Shown here piece by piece: positions 22,250-34,900 of a stretch of 64,000 bases of DNA (position 1 is its first letter; each line of letters opens with the position of its first letter). The stretch comes from Agrypnia vestita (Eukaryota; Arthropoda; Insecta; Trichoptera; Phryganeidae): the NCBI GenBank assembly GCA_016648135.1, contig JADDOH010001576.1:1-64000 (forward strand). Reading direction: 5' to 3'. A program made the translations under genes and the position numbers. The notes under the pieces are model-generated. The model did not search any database. It saw only the letters and a program-made list of their open reading frames with translations, and had not been told where the DNA came from.

Positions 22250-23245
22250 GCATCTCCTATGGACAGCGTAGATAGGTACTACGAACAATGAATTGATTTA
22301 ATTTAGGCCTGCGAGATGCGTATCGTGTTGGGTCCATCACAGAATGACTCAGGCGTGGAGGCGGGGCCAGGTAAGGGGTTGTCGCCAACCAATGGCTACC
22401 CTTCTGGACGCCGAGGTGACGTCGATTGACCAACCCCGAGAAGGTAGGTCGGGCCAAGGGGACCGGCAGAGATCCGCCCTGACGGCCGACGATAAAAGCC
22501 CGTACGCCGTGCGGAACAGACCCAGAAGAAAAACAGTTGTTACGGACCAGAAAACAGTTGTCACGAAAGAGTAAACAGTTGTCAGAAAACAGTAAGCAGT
22601 TATCACGGACGAGTAAACAGTTATCACAGTGATCAGTGATCGAGAGTGAAATAAATAGCTGCCGTCAGCTATCGGACAGCTGGCGGACGAACCGAAGTTA
22701 AGCTTCAGCAATCGTGAAGCCGGAATGGTGAAGTGAACTAGATAGAGAGGTCGAGATCCGGTTGATTCGAAAGCAGCCAGCCGCCAGGCAATAGATGCCG
22801 GCCCCGGCGCTAACAGGACCGCGAAGGTTCATACCCACAAGGACGAGAGGTGGCTTTGGGAGCGATCCAAGCCTCCGAACGCAGACGACGGTGACGCGAG
22901 ATGACAGCAGCGCGGCGCGGCGTCGAGAAAGCCCGGCCCGCTGACTTCCTGGCCGGAAGTACCCCAGCTCCCATAACGCGACGAGGTTTCTAGGAATAAG
23001 GTAGATAATAAGATTAGACGAGAGATATTGATAAGGCATTTGTAGAATTTGTACGATGTAAATTAGTATTAATTACATGTAAATATGTATAAATTTAATT
23101 ATTTTTATTCAAATTCCCGCCACCTTTCTTCAGTGACCATCTCCAAATACATATTTTGTGATTTGATAACACCACAGAGCGGCAAGCTAGCCGGAGATCT
23201 GCCCTCTGAGAGGTGGAGATCAGAACCCACCCAGGTGTAAATCAT
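22250..23245 (+). mobile_element. Possible LTR or solo LTR (GC-rich)
   Basis: An abrupt GC-rich block in AT-rich surroundings with a GATAAAAGCC TATA-like box at about 22490, then an array of ACAGTTGTNACGGA-like units (22528-22625), then AATAAA at about 22651 and GC-rich sequence. This order (TATA box, transcribed repeat, polyadenylation signal) resembles an LTR. I could not find a second copy or terminal TG...CA, and there is no retroviral-type coding sequence next to it. Confidence 0.3.
22528..22625. repeat. ACAGTTGTCACGGA short tandem array
   Basis: About six imperfect copies of a 14-19-base unit containing ACAGTT(G/A)T. Confidence 0.7.
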
Positions 23246-23309
23246 TTTCAAGATGTTTTAAAATTTTTGATAAATTGTATATCAATCAAATTAATATTAA
23301 ATTAGTCCA

Positions 23310-25300
23310 TTCTTTAATAAATATAGCGCACGTATCCAGTCTAATTTCTTCTGCGATGGCCACTGGAATCTTGCGCAGTGCCGCTTCTAGGCCACAAATT
23401 ATGTCGTCAACTGGAATGTTAAATAGCACCGAAAAATTGATAGCACCGAAAAACATTCCAGTTGACGACATAATTTGTAGCGTAGAAGCGGCACTGCGCA
23501 AGATTCCAGTGGCCATCGCAGAAGAAATTAGACAGGGTACGTGCGCTATATTAAGAAAGGCTAGGCCTCCGCGTCCCAATATATCCAAAGAGGAACACGC
23601 TACCATAAAGAGCCTTCGCACAAACAAAGAGATCCTGATTCTTTCAGCAGACAAATGGAATGCCACAGTGATTTTGAACCAATCGGATTACACAGCGAAG
23701 ATGCGGGGACATCTGGATAGCAGCACATATAAAAAGATGAAGAAGAATCCAACGGATAAAATCGACAGAAGAACTTGGGAGTTGGTCAAACCTTCTAATT
23801 TTCCAGCCAATTTGCATTTCAAACTATTTGTGCAACCATCAAAAACACCAGCAATATACGGGCTGCCCAAAATCCATGAGGATGGTGTACCACTAAGACC
23901 AATAGTGAGCGCAATAGGAGCGCTGACATACAAGCTGTCACAACATTTGGCCGGTCTCTTACAGATGCAAACGAGAAAGACGTCCTCATGGGTGAAAGAC
24001 TCAGCACACTTTGTCAAGATGTTAAAAGAATTGAAGTCTGAAAGGGGCGATATACTAGTCAGCTTTGACGTCTATCCCTCTTCACTAATGTGCCTGCGGA
24101 CGACGCTATGAGTCTGTTAGAAGAAATTTATGATGAAGACATCTGTACCCTTTTTGAGCACTGTGTGATGACTGGATACTTCTCTTTCCAAGGTGAGCTC
24201 TTCCAACAAGTGGAAGGCGTAGCGATGGGTAATCCACTTTCTCCGGTCATTGCAAACTTTATAGAGAAATTCAAAGAAACAGCACTGGACACAGCATCCT
24301 TTACTCCGAAGGTCTGGTGGAGATACGTCGATGACGTGTTTGCAATCTGGCCACATGGGGAAGACAAACTAGGTGACTTTTTGGAGCATGTCAATTCGCT
24401 ACATAAGAACCTGAAGTTCACCATGGAGGTCAAGAGAGACAACGTGCTGCCTTTTCTTGATGTCGAAATAAAAAAAAAACCCCATGGAAGCTTCGGACAC
24501 AGAGTCTATAGGAAGCCTATCCACACGAACCGCATCTACATGCAAATTCCCACCATCACCCGGCAAAGAAAAACGGTCTTATCAACACTTTGGCCACGAG
24601 GGCAAAAAGGATATGCCAAGACGAGTTTCTACAGGAAGAAATTACAACACACAGCGACGCACTGAAAGACAATGGTTACCAAAAGCGACAGATACAGCAC
24701 ATCATAAGGGCAAAATCTGATCGCCCCGAAAAACGTACAGAACCTGAGTGCAAAGGCATCGCCGTTCTACCTTTTGTTTAAAGCGTTACGGATAGAATTG
24801 CTAGAGCTTTCAAGAAAAGAGACATCAAGACAGTTTTTGGAATCAATTAAAAAATTAAGGACTTGTTGAGATCAGCGAAGGATAGAGATCCGCTTGGAAA
24901 TATACGGAGTGTATAGACTCGACTGTCAAGGCTGCGATAAAGTATACGTAGGACAAACGGCGCGTACAATTTCCAAAAGGGTTGACGAGCACAAAGGGCG
25001 TGCAAACTCGGTCGTCCAGGAAAATCAGCACTGGCTGAGCATTTTCTGAATACCATGATATTGCTACGTAACACAGAAACACCAAGCTTCCGACACGGTA
25101 TTTCTAGCTAATACTTAACACAACACTGACAACGTTCTCACCCTACTTTCTACACGGTATTGCAAGCCAATACTTAACCACAACACCAACACTCACAATA
25201 AAACATCAGCCCTGATGATGGACCCTTCAATGGTATCTGAAACGTCGGCCAGGAAGGTCGTAACAACACGTCATAATACCCCAGAAGACCCAAACCAAAA
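23310..25300 (+). mobile_element. Penelope-like retroelement (RT plus GIY-YIG remnants), 5' inverted duplication
   Basis: The RT frame begins near 23455 and runs ADKWNATVILNQSDYTAKM, then YGLPKIHEDGVPLRPIVS, MGNPLSPVIANF and WRYVDDVFAIW (catalytic YVDD at about 24310-24350), in the order of Penelope RTs. After the RT, near 24905-25010, GVYRLDCQGCDKVYVGQTAR with KRVDEHKGR is a GIY-YIG endonuclease of the Penelope type. Breaks: a one-base insertion near 24071, frame changes around 24525-24590, a stop at 24778-24780 and another shift near 24892. So it is dead. The 5' end is an inverted duplication: 23316-23435 is the reverse complement of about 23455-23560. The 3' end carries a hammerhead-like motif. 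Confidence 0.9.
25204..25252 (+). ncRNA. Hammerhead-like motif at Penelope 3' end
   Basis: AUCAGCC-CUGAUGA (C3 at 25211), stem II GGACCC/GGUAUCU partly decayed, GAAA, then CGUC-GGCC. Stem I pairs GCC with GGC; ACGU after GAA is a 4-nt palindrome and GUC is a canonical cleavage triplet. The same motif with a better stem II is found inverted at 42157-42203. Confidence 0.55.
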
Positions 25301-25304
25301 AAAT

Positions 25305-25800
25305 TAAAGAATCTATTTCCACATCCCCAACTCTCATGACCCTTGCTGTTTGACTTTTCCGGCGTATCCTGTCTATATAATGGGTGAACAAAATTGGTGA
25401 AAGTGGGTAACCATGTCTCAATTCTATTCCAACATTGAACTCCCCCGATATTGCACTGTTTATTCGTACGCAGTTTTTGCAATCCTCGTAGAATGATTGA
25501 ATTACCTTGAGAAGGTCTTTCTCTATTCCGTATTCGTCCAGCACTGTCCACAGGATATCGCGCGGTACCAAGTCATACGCTTTCTCCAGGTCTATAAATC
25601 CCATATAAATATTTTTTCCATATTCCCAGCTTTTCTGAATAGTTTATTGCAGTGGTGGTGGAGTAGTTTATCCCGGCTCTAAATCCGCACTGGCCTTGGA
25701 TCTTGTTTTCCGTTATTCTGCGACATTTTTTCTCCAGAATGCGAGTATATATTTTGCCTGGCTGATTCCTCAAGGTGATTCCTTGCTCATCTTTTCCACG
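25305..25800 (-). pseudogene. Non-LTR retrotransposon RT fragment
   Basis: Minus-strand frames give LEKKCRRITENKIQGQCGFR, then (after a shift) MGFIDLEKAYDLVPRDILWT and IELRHGYPLSPILFTHYIDR, i.e. RT block A (the aspartate in FIDLEKAYD) and the 'RQGDPLSPILF' block with Q and D changed. Different family from the LINE at 4.8 and 33 kb. Broken at both ends and abutting the Penelope 3' end. Confidence 0.85.
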
Positions 25801-26094
25801 CTAATGAAAATATGCGGGCTAGCCAACTTATTCCTTATTATTCTGATTTTTCAGCATTTCTGACCTTACTCATCTTAGTCAGCCGCCTTCCCATTTTCAG
25901 CGTCTTTATGGCATTTTTTACTTTCTCAGAAAAAAATAAATTAAAAGCGGTGAAAAACGTCTGTTACTAACTTAAGTCCCAGTATCGAGTAAAGCTGGTA
26001 GCTCACACGTACTATAAAGAGATTACGTTCGTCTACGCTCGCTATGATTATTTTGATGGACACTACGGTGTTTATGTTTTTTTGTTTATTTCGC

Positions 26095-26509
26095 GTGAAC
26101 TAGAGCACAACCTGGCGGGTGTCCCACCACGAAGCATTTCGCACGTTTATAAAAACGAAATCTACATTTCTTTTTATCGTGATAAGTGCTCCCACAACAT
26201 GCACAAGATACTTTGGATTTAGGTCCATATACGGGAGACGCCAACCTCCCACGGCGTATATCTATAGTATTGTTACTTGAATGTTTTTCTCGCGGATTCT
26301 TTTGATTCGCACAAATCGTTTTCGTACCCAGTTTTTTTTATCGTATTGTAAGATTCGATGACTGGTGCGATCTGGACTAGTATATCAAACGGCTCCTTTT
26401 TCGCTTCTACAAATAACCATTCTTGTACCCGCTGATCGCTCAGCCCGATTGTGAAAATATCCCGGAGATTCTCTTGCAAACGGTTTGTGAAATTACAATT
26501 AATGGACAA
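26095..26509 (-). pseudogene. LTR-retrotransposon gag fragment with CCHC knuckle
   Basis: Minus strand: NRLQENLRDIFTIGLSDQRV resembles the end of a Ty3/Gypsy-type capsid. After an in-frame stop and a frame change, a CX2CX4HX4C zinc knuckle (CACCGSTYHDKKKC) follows at about 26170-26210, then a degenerate second one. No protease, RT or integrase sequence follows. An isolated remnant of an insect LTR retrotransposon. Confidence 0.7.
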
Positions 26510-27039
26510 TTGAATATAATTATTATCTCTAAAAAATATTTTTACTCTGTGTTCATTGCTTTCATTGAATTGATATTTATTGTTTTATTTTTCCTTCTAC
26601 AAATTATTATATTGATTATTGTATCGCCTATTGTATAAAATTACTATTTATAATTTTAATTGCATTGAATTGTTTTATTGTTTCTTTTAATTCAAAATTT
26701 TTATGTCTATATATATTATTAATCGGTTGACGAATCAAACTATTAAAAATAGTGATAATTTTAGTTTTCATAACTCAAATCAAAGTTTTCGAAATAAATT
26801 ATCTGAAAAATAAAACTCATTCATTGTTTTCATAATTAATTTCTGTCCATACTACTAATAATAATTCAATAAACTTTAATGTCTCTTCCACGATAGCGAT
26901 ATTTCGGCGATCTCAGAAATACGATCAACGAAACACGAATTACGTACACCTCAGTCAGCGGACGGTGACGAACTAAAAAATGGCCGATACCGGCCGAACA
27001 TCGCCATTGTTCTTTTGATGTATGCTAGAAAAACCGACA

Positions 27040-27145
27040 ACTTGGCCAACCTCCGCCAACCTCCACCAACCTCCGCCAACCTGCGCCAAAACTCTCTGTA
27101 CAAATTGGGCCAACCTCACATTGGACCAACCTCGGCCAATGCGTA
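27040..27145. repeat. CCAACCTCCG short tandem repeat
   Basis: About seven imperfect copies of a 10-base unit (GCCAACCTCC). Confidence 0.85.
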
Positions 27146-27376
27146 CAGGGCCCTTGTTGTAGCACGTTGATGAGTAAATATGGGTAGGATGGTAGGCTTG
27201 AATATTCTACTTTGAACATAGGTATAGTCCGTCTAACTTATCTGAAGAATGGCCAAATTTGGAACTAACGACGCCATATTGGATTATCTACAGCTGACAG
27301 ACCTTTGACAGACTTTGTTTACAGAGAGGTTCACGACTGTTTCGATAGTTTTTTAAGAACATTTTAGATTGTCACC

Positions 27377-27692
27377 ATGCCAAAAACCATTAAAAGCGGT
27401 GTTCGGGAAATAATCTTGAAAATGCACACGTTTTTTGAAGAGGAACAACGTCTAAAAGCCCCAATTATACCGTTTGATTTTGTTCATAGACTTATTGCCG
27501 CCACTTCAGGTTAATGCTGCCATGCAATTATAATGATTTTCCCATACTTAGTTTTTTATTTACTATTATACAATTTCTTCGGGTATTTCTGAATCGGCAA
27601 TTTACAAAATAGTTAAAGAAGGTAAAGTGGCCGTGGAAAAGGGCATTAAAATATCTACGGAAAAAAAGAACAAGGATAAGTGGAAAAATTGA
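27377..27692 (+). pseudogene. Transposase N-terminal (helix-turn-helix) remnant, two exons
   Basis: ATG at 27377 begins MPKTIKSGVREIILKMHTFF, then EEEQRLKAPIIPFDFVHRL and ATS, followed by a GTTAAT donor. After about 75 bases the frame resumes with GISESAIYKIVKEGKVAVEK and ends with a stop at about 27690. The split occurs inside a helix-turn-helix typical of N-termini of insect Tc1/mariner-like DDE proteins. The second junction lacks a clean AG, and the catalytic part is absent. Confidence 0.55.
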
Positions 27693-28079
27693 ATTAGAAG
27701 CCGCAAGATGAGAAAAGTTTTAGAACATATTTTATTCGATAATTTTTTACATAGAATTTTTATTATTTATACTTTTTATTACAAAATTCATTAACGAGTT
27801 CATTTGTGTAAACATCTTTTTTCGAAAATAAACTTTTTTATTTATGCACATTAAAGACTGGTTGCATCAACTTACTTTATAGCAATAGTTCATTTAAAGC
27901 ATAGATTTATACGAGAGCAAGTTGTTTGATCGGTGGAAAATGCAAAATATCTATGCTTTGAACGAAAGATTACTATAAACCAAGTTGATACAACGGCCCT
28001 AAACCGATTGATATCCTTAGGTGTTACTGAGTTAAACATGGTGGTCATGATCATTAGGTATGAGACACCGAATAAAACC

Positions 28080-28256
28080 GGCGCCACACTGCGCGGATCT
28101 TCCGCCGCGTCTCTTCTGTCGTGGAACATCGCTACATTTCTTTCCATACAATATGCGCTTATTAAACACACTACGTGGATGATCGGTCGATCTATTTGCT
28201 TTGCCGATTTGGCGCAACGGAAAAAACGCGGCGGAAGATCTGCGTAATGTGGCGCC
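28080..28256. mobile_element. MITE with GGCGCCACACTGCGC inverted ends
   Basis: Left GGCGCCACACTGCGCGGATC (28080 on) is inverted at the right, ending GATCTGCGTAATGTGGCGCC (28256), about 30 bp per arm. 177 bp in total, no frame. It lies about 615 bp upstream of the SH3BP5 start codon, so it could affect the promoter region. Confidence 0.8.
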
Positions 28257-28559
28257 AGCCTAAAAGAATTATTATTGTTTGGTTTTTTTCCTGAAAATGG
28301 TATTTTTCTTTGATTTTGAAAAAACGCCATTTTGTGACGTTGTGTATTTTACGAATGTATATTTTGATAAATTTATTTGTACGTTAGTTTACATTTTTTG
28401 TTTTTTATCGTGTCGTATACTGCTTAATAACTTGTTTAAGAAAAAACGAATTTGCATAAAATTCCCTACAAATTAGATAATTTTTACACTATGGGCAGTA
28501 CCACAACGATTGGGACGCCCTCCTTTATTCTCCAGATAAGTTGGACGGACTATACTAGA

Positions 28560-28871
28560 TATACGCCTGTTTTCCCGTTTTGGACATTAGGAAAAACATT
28601 TTTTTCTTCAGGTTGCATGACGTCGCAGGTCGCAGGTGACCGACGTCCGACGTCATCTTCTATTATCGAGAGTTGCCGTTCTGGTCCGCGGGTTGTTTTT
28701 GTTCAAAATGTTTGTTTCTGATGGGAGTGACGGGTGGTGTCCTTCATTTTAGTGTAACATAGTGTATTTCGTATAGTTCGATCCGTATCGCTTTTTACTT
28801 TACATGTGATGCTTATTCTAGTGATGTAATTCGAACGGGATGCCATTGCGATTGTTTTACTTGGGCTTATA
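28560..28871 (+). promoter_or_regulatory. Probable promoter and 5' leader of SH3BP5 (and perhaps FCHo)
   Basis: A GC-richer stretch directly before the SH3BP5 start contains two CRE-like sites within about 35 bp: TGACGTCG near 28618 and CGACGTCAT near 28647. No TATA box was identified. An upstream ATG at about 28709 could add a short upstream frame if the transcript starts before it. The same promoter could serve FCHo. Confidence 0.4.
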
Positions 28872-28937
28872 ATGGAGGAATCCTTCAGCATTCCACCGGA
28901 GGAGTGCGGTGATTCCGAGCTCGATCCCAGAATTCAG
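28872..28937 (+). CDS. pcs: SH3BP5 exon 1
   Basis: ATG to CAG, 22 codons (MEESFSIPPEECGDSELDPR...), phase-0 donor GTCAGT. If the donor is not used, the frame continues nine codons and stops at 28965-28967, 57 bases before the FCHo ATG. Confidence 0.88.
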
Positions 28938-31900
28938 GTCAGTGCTGTCAATGATATTGACTCGTAACAAATAATTTTTAAATATTTGAACGAAATAATG
29001 TAATAATTATCAAACGCCGCAAAAATGAGTGTCAACTTTAATGATTATTTTGCTGGGGAGCATAATGGATACGACGTCCTATACCAGAATATGAAATATG
29101 GATTGAACGCGAGTAAAGAGTTTTCCGATTTTCTTAGGGAGAGATCCAATATAGAAGAATCAAATTCTAAGTTTTTAACAAAATTAGCGAAACAGGCGAA
29201 TGGAAGTTGCATGCAAGGCACGTTCGCCCCCATGTGGGCCGTGCTGCGCAGCTCCGCCGAGAAACTGTCCACTCTGCATCAGCATATGTTTCAGAAGGTG
29301 AGTGAACTGGTCAAGGACGTGTCAAGATATGCGGATGATTTACACAAGAAACATAAAGCTGTCAAGGATTCTGAGTCTAGCACGCTGGAAGTGGCTCTTA
29401 TCATTCAAAGTACTAAACAAGCCTTACAAAAAGCTAAAGATCTTTACACTGCAAAGTCTGCCGAATTAGAAAAATTAAGAAAAGAAAATGCTTCCAGCAA
29501 AGATATAGAAAAGGCAGAATTGAAACTCAAAAAGTCGCACGATGATTACACCTATATCATTGAGAAGTACACAATAGTTAAACAGGAATTTGAAAAAAAA
29601 ATGTCTTTGACATGCAAACATTTCCAAGATGTAGAAGAAGCCCATCTTAAACAAATGAAACAATTTGTAAGCACTTACATAGAATTGATACAAAACAATC
29701 ACGATTTAGTCGGCCAGGTACACATTGACTTCAAGCATCAGTGTCTCGAGATGACTGTGGAAAAATTACTGGAACAGTTTGTCCTCGAAAAGTACAACAG
29801 CATGGAGAAACCTTCACTCATAGACATTAGTGCTCAGCTGCCTAAACCAGTCTCAGCTAACAATTCAATTTCTGAAAGCGATCAGATCGCTGCAGTAACT
29901 AATGGGGAGAAGCACAAAAATACTTCCACACTCATGAAACTGAGCAAAAAGGAACCTTCATTCGCCAGCAAAACATCTCGCCGTACGACTTCTTTGTTAA
30001 ATCTGTTCACCCCTAATACTCAAAGTAAAGATGAAAGCAGCCGAAGCATCGACGGAGCCACTCCTTGCTCGGCCCCTTCTAGCCCTAGTGGGGCGCAGGC
30101 AGCCGCGGCTGCCTCGCAGCAGCCCACAGACAAGGCTGACGATTCTCAAATGGGAAGAAATCCTCTCAGAGAATCCAAATGGTTTTTAAGAAGTAGAAGA
30201 ACTAAACCCAAACTTAAAAAATCTAAAAAGAAGAAAGAGGAAGCTGGAGAAAACACGGCCACTATCGAGGACAAGTCCGACTTGGAGGAAAAAGAAGAGG
30301 AGGTGCTTTCTAAAGACATGGAATCTATTCAGTCCCCCGAGGTTGATGAAGATGGTTACTGCATTCGGCCTAAAGATGAAAAGGGAAGTATTTATTCTAC
30401 TTCTGATTCAGATTCTGAAGATGAAAGAGAGCAAAAAATACATGTGGAGATAAAGCCATTAAGTAATGGTGCGGCTCCCATGTCGGCCAGTGTTGATGAA
30501 CTCTTGGCTACTGTTGAAAATCTTTCTTTGTTTCCTGCTGGCACAGCCAGGAGAGGTTCCAATGCTAACCTGGCTAAACCCAGTAGCGATCTTTTAGGCC
30601 TAAATTTTTTTCAAAGTCCTACGGGGAGCAACCCAAGCTCCCCATTAGGAAATGCTGGAAACCCATACGCCCCTTTGCAAGGCTCTCACGGGGCGCTTCT
30701 AGAGAGTCCAACACCTGTTTCTTCGGCAGACGTGGGGGATTTGTTTTCAGAGGTGGGGGATATCAGCCAGTCTGCTCCTGAGCGCAAAGTGGTGACTCCG
30801 TCAGCATCCAGTATTGCTATTCCTCGTCCGCCTTCACGACGGTCTGATGCCGGAGAATTCCGCGCAGCAGGTGTGACTGGGTCTTCTAGAGGACCTTCTC
30901 CACTCACAATAGGCATGGCTGATACTATTCCCCTGGCTGTAGCTTTTCACGAAATTATTCATAGTTATTTCAGAGGCACTGATGAATCCAAATGCCAAGT
31001 TAAAATGTCAGGAGACTTGATGCTCTCTTTCCCGACTGGAATAGTAGGAGTGCTCGCTAATAATCCCAACCCTGCTAAGCTTTGCTTTCGCTTAAGGAAC
31101 ACGTTGAGGTTGGACAATATCACTCCCAACAAACAACTTATCGCCATTAATATAGCTCATTCTACCAAAGATAGCACTGTTTTAGAATTCAATATGCCGG
31201 CTCTGACATCTTTGCTACGAAGACAATCAGAGAAAAATCCAGGAGCTTCATATTTTAATGTGGACATCCTGAAGTACCAAGTTAAACCCAAGATCGGAGC
31301 GGCTTCCTGTCCATTCCAACTCGTGGCTTATTGGAAATGCGAGAGCTCTCACACAGATTTGAAAATAGATTACAAATATAATCTACACGCCATGAGCTCC
31401 CCTTCTCCACTGCTAAATCTGTCTGTGTCAGTACCTGTTCATGGAGGAATACAGAAAGTGACCTCTATGCCCACCTGCCAACTGGCTGGAGCGGGAGAAG
31501 CAGCGGGTCTCGTGTGGAGGTTTACAGAGCTTTCGCAGCACTCAGACAATCACGGTGTGGGCTCGCTTCGTGCGCGGGCTGAGTTGGCTGCTGGTCCATC
31601 CGGTCGCACCACCATTACTTCGCAGTTCAACTGCGAAGGAGCTACACTTTCGGGAATAGAGTTTGAGCTCATCGGAAGCGGCTACAGATTGTCCCTGGTC
31701 AAGAGGAGATTTGTTTCTGGGAAATATATCTGCGACGGTGAATGAAGTGGTTGGGTCTCGGTGTATAGATAATGAAATTTGTGATTATTAATGTAAGTGA
31801 ACACAATTTAACAGAAGTTATGAAAGGAGTCGAACAGGCGTGCATTAGAAGGCCAGGGTTGTGGCTACGGCACGGTCTTCTCGGTACGTGCTAGACCATG

Positions 31901-34900
31901 AGACTCGGTGCAGATGTTCCGGTATGTATTCTTTACATTGAACATATTGAAATAAGAGAACTTGTGAAACACTGTAAGCTTCAGCCCATCCTGTCTAATG
32001 CACAGCTGACCTCTCCTGAGCCATCTACTATTGTGTAGAAATGCCTTTCCACAAAAGGCAACATTGTTGAATGTCTGTATATACGACGGTAATTTTATAT
32101 ATCACACATTGAATATGTTTATTATTCACTTACGAACAAAACTAGATGTAGATAGTGGTCTGAGGATTTTTAATGATTGCAGAGAGTATACTTTAGAAAG
32201 TTACCCAAGTATATATTATTGTTAGCGGTAACGTTTCAACATTCATCTCTCGCATTTCACTTGATGCTGAAATGTGTTTCATTAGATTTATTTTATTATT
32301 ACTATAATTTCAGTACCTTTATATATTATAAAAATATTTTAAAATTATAAACTAGGTATGTACTATATTCGCAACAAATTAATTATTTTATTTTTAGTTT
32401 TGTTAGATTAATAATACTCTAATGTTATGAATTTCTATGTAATGTTGTTTATTTTGTACTATTTTCATCTGTACCTTTTTATTAAGTCTAGTGTCAAATT
32501 GCAAAGTTTATCAGGGACTAGGTATGTCCATCTAAACTAAACATTCTGAGAGTGAGTAATTTATCTCCATTTTGCACTAGTTCTTTATGCATTGTTAATG
32601 CAGTTTGATTCCTACATTAATAATTTGTTTGAGTACCAGTGGAATATAATGCCAATTCTATAGATGCAATTTAAGTTTTGTTTGCAATTTTAGTAAACAT
32701 TTGCTAAGCACTCTCACTATATAATAATCTAACAGAAACCTGCATTATAAATATTACATATTGTATTTGATTGAATTCAAGTATAAAGGCCTAGAGGGGT
32801 ATTAATCTTACAAAGGGTTTTAGTTTTCTTTTTCTTTGTCTCAATATTAATTAAAACTTAACTTATGCAAATCACCTAGATGGTGTTTACATAATACATT
32901 AGAATACAGTAGAACCTCATTAATTCGAAATTCAACGGACCCAAAAAAAACATTTCGAATTATATGGAACCCTGTTAATTCGAAATTCGAGGCACAAAAA
33001 AATTTAAAATCGAGATGCGATCGCGAAATTCGCCGAAAATCGTTAAGCTCATGGAAAAAGCCATTAATTTTGTGAAAAAGTCTGTATTTTTGCATATTTC
33101 AAGAAATCATTTCTAAAACGCAATACAGTAAAAACTCGATATTACACTTCTCCAGGGGACAGTAAAGAACGTGGTAAAACTTGGGAAACATAAAAGTTAA
33201 CAAATGATAATTTTATAGAAAAATGGGCTTTTGGTGAAAATCTTATTCTTCTGCTTCATCTGGGACTGCGTCCTGTCATTGCTCGGAGCCTGTTCCTGGA
33301 ATACAGATGTCCAGCTATCTCGCCATCTTTTATGTGGTTTTCCTGGGAGTCTGGTACCTGACGGCAGCTTGTTCACTGCTACACTCACTACTCTCTCAGA
33401 ACAAGCTCTTTCCACATTATCTCTCTAGTAACGTCTTCTAGATTTTCCCCATCGGACAATATCCTCGACGTCGCAAGTCCTTCGTATTTCAGAATTCCTC
33501 ACTAGGTCTCGGATTGACAGTCCCGCAATGGGTCGGAGAGTCTTCATTTCAATTGTTTTTAGGAGATTTTTAGTTCTGGTAGTGTCAGTCCTTGTCTCAA
33601 TACCGTATGTCACGATTGGGCGGACACAGGTCTTATATATTTTCACTTTGCTCTCCTTGAACATGTGGTTATTTCTCTAGACAACATCTCTCAAGCATCC
33701 AGCAACAGTTGCGGCTTTGTTTGCTTGCTCTCTTACTTCTTTGTAGAGGTCGTTACTGCTGGATATCTCGACACCCAAGTGCTTAAAGCCCATTACTTGC
33801 TTATTGTTTTATCATCAATTGCAAGCTGGCATCGTACTGGCAGTTTCGATGTCACCATGCTCTTAGACTTATCTACGGAGATTTTCATGTTAAATGTTTG
33901 TGAGGATGTATAAAATTTGTGCAGAAGTTTTTGAAGATCGTCTTCGGAGTTAATATATCGCATCATCAGCATAGCACAATATATATATATATATCTTTTT
34001 GTATCCCATGTTGTAGCCTAGATTCGTTGATTTGACATCTTATATTAGCTTATCCATGATAACGGGCCCAAGCTATCTCCCTGTCTGATGCCTACTGCGG
34101 CTAGGATTTATGCGCAATTTATTGTTAGTATTCAAATTATGAATTGCTTTGATGATGGGTAGTGGTACATCTTTTTCCACTAGAATATCTATAAAATTGT
34201 CTATAAGCAATCTGTCAAAGGCTTTAGTGAGGTCGACAAAACACATATAGGCCAGTTTGTTATATTCAATAGATTTTTCCCTTCAATTTCAATTTCAATT
34301 TCAATTTATTTCATGATAATATGTAAATGACAAACAAAATGTTTAAGGCATACATATTAGGAAGTATATATCAAAAATGAAAATATTTAATAAATTAAAA
34401 ATAACATAAAATCTGGTCAAAGGTGTAGGAGAATCCCGCTTCGGAAAACCCCCTCAGACACATGGAATATATCAATACCCAAAGCGATTTTGTTCAGCAT
34501 AGCTGTGGCTCTTCCAACAGGCATAACCATCGGCAGGTTGGTCCTGTATATTGGAATGTGAAACAATCTATGCTGACGATGTCTAGTGTAATTATCAGGA
34601 ACATACATCCCTTATTTGTCTTACCACGAATATTGCGTCAGTAGTGGACCGGTTTTTTCTGAAACCTTGCTGTTCATCACAATTTTTCCTCTATAATTTT
34701 CCGGGTTTGTTTTGGTACCTTTCTTAAAAATAGGGATGGTGATATTCAGTCTCCATTCGTTTGGTATTTCGGATTGTTCGAAGATTTTGTTGGACAGTTT
34801 ATTTAGTTTTATCGCTACCTTTGTGCCATATTTTATGAGTTCATTTGGGATTTCGTCTATTCTGGGCACAGAACATAAAATAATAATGTTCTGTGATCCG

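Noticed and set aside
28032..28247. Open frames on both strands at 28.0-28.3 kb
   Set aside because: They cross the MITE at 28080-28256 and have no family resemblance; the GC-rich inverted ends create the open frames.
29025..31745. FCHo as a dead retropseudogene
   Set aside because: 906 codons are open and the conserved F-BAR, linker and mu-homology motifs are intact, which is unlikely without selection unless the copy is very young.
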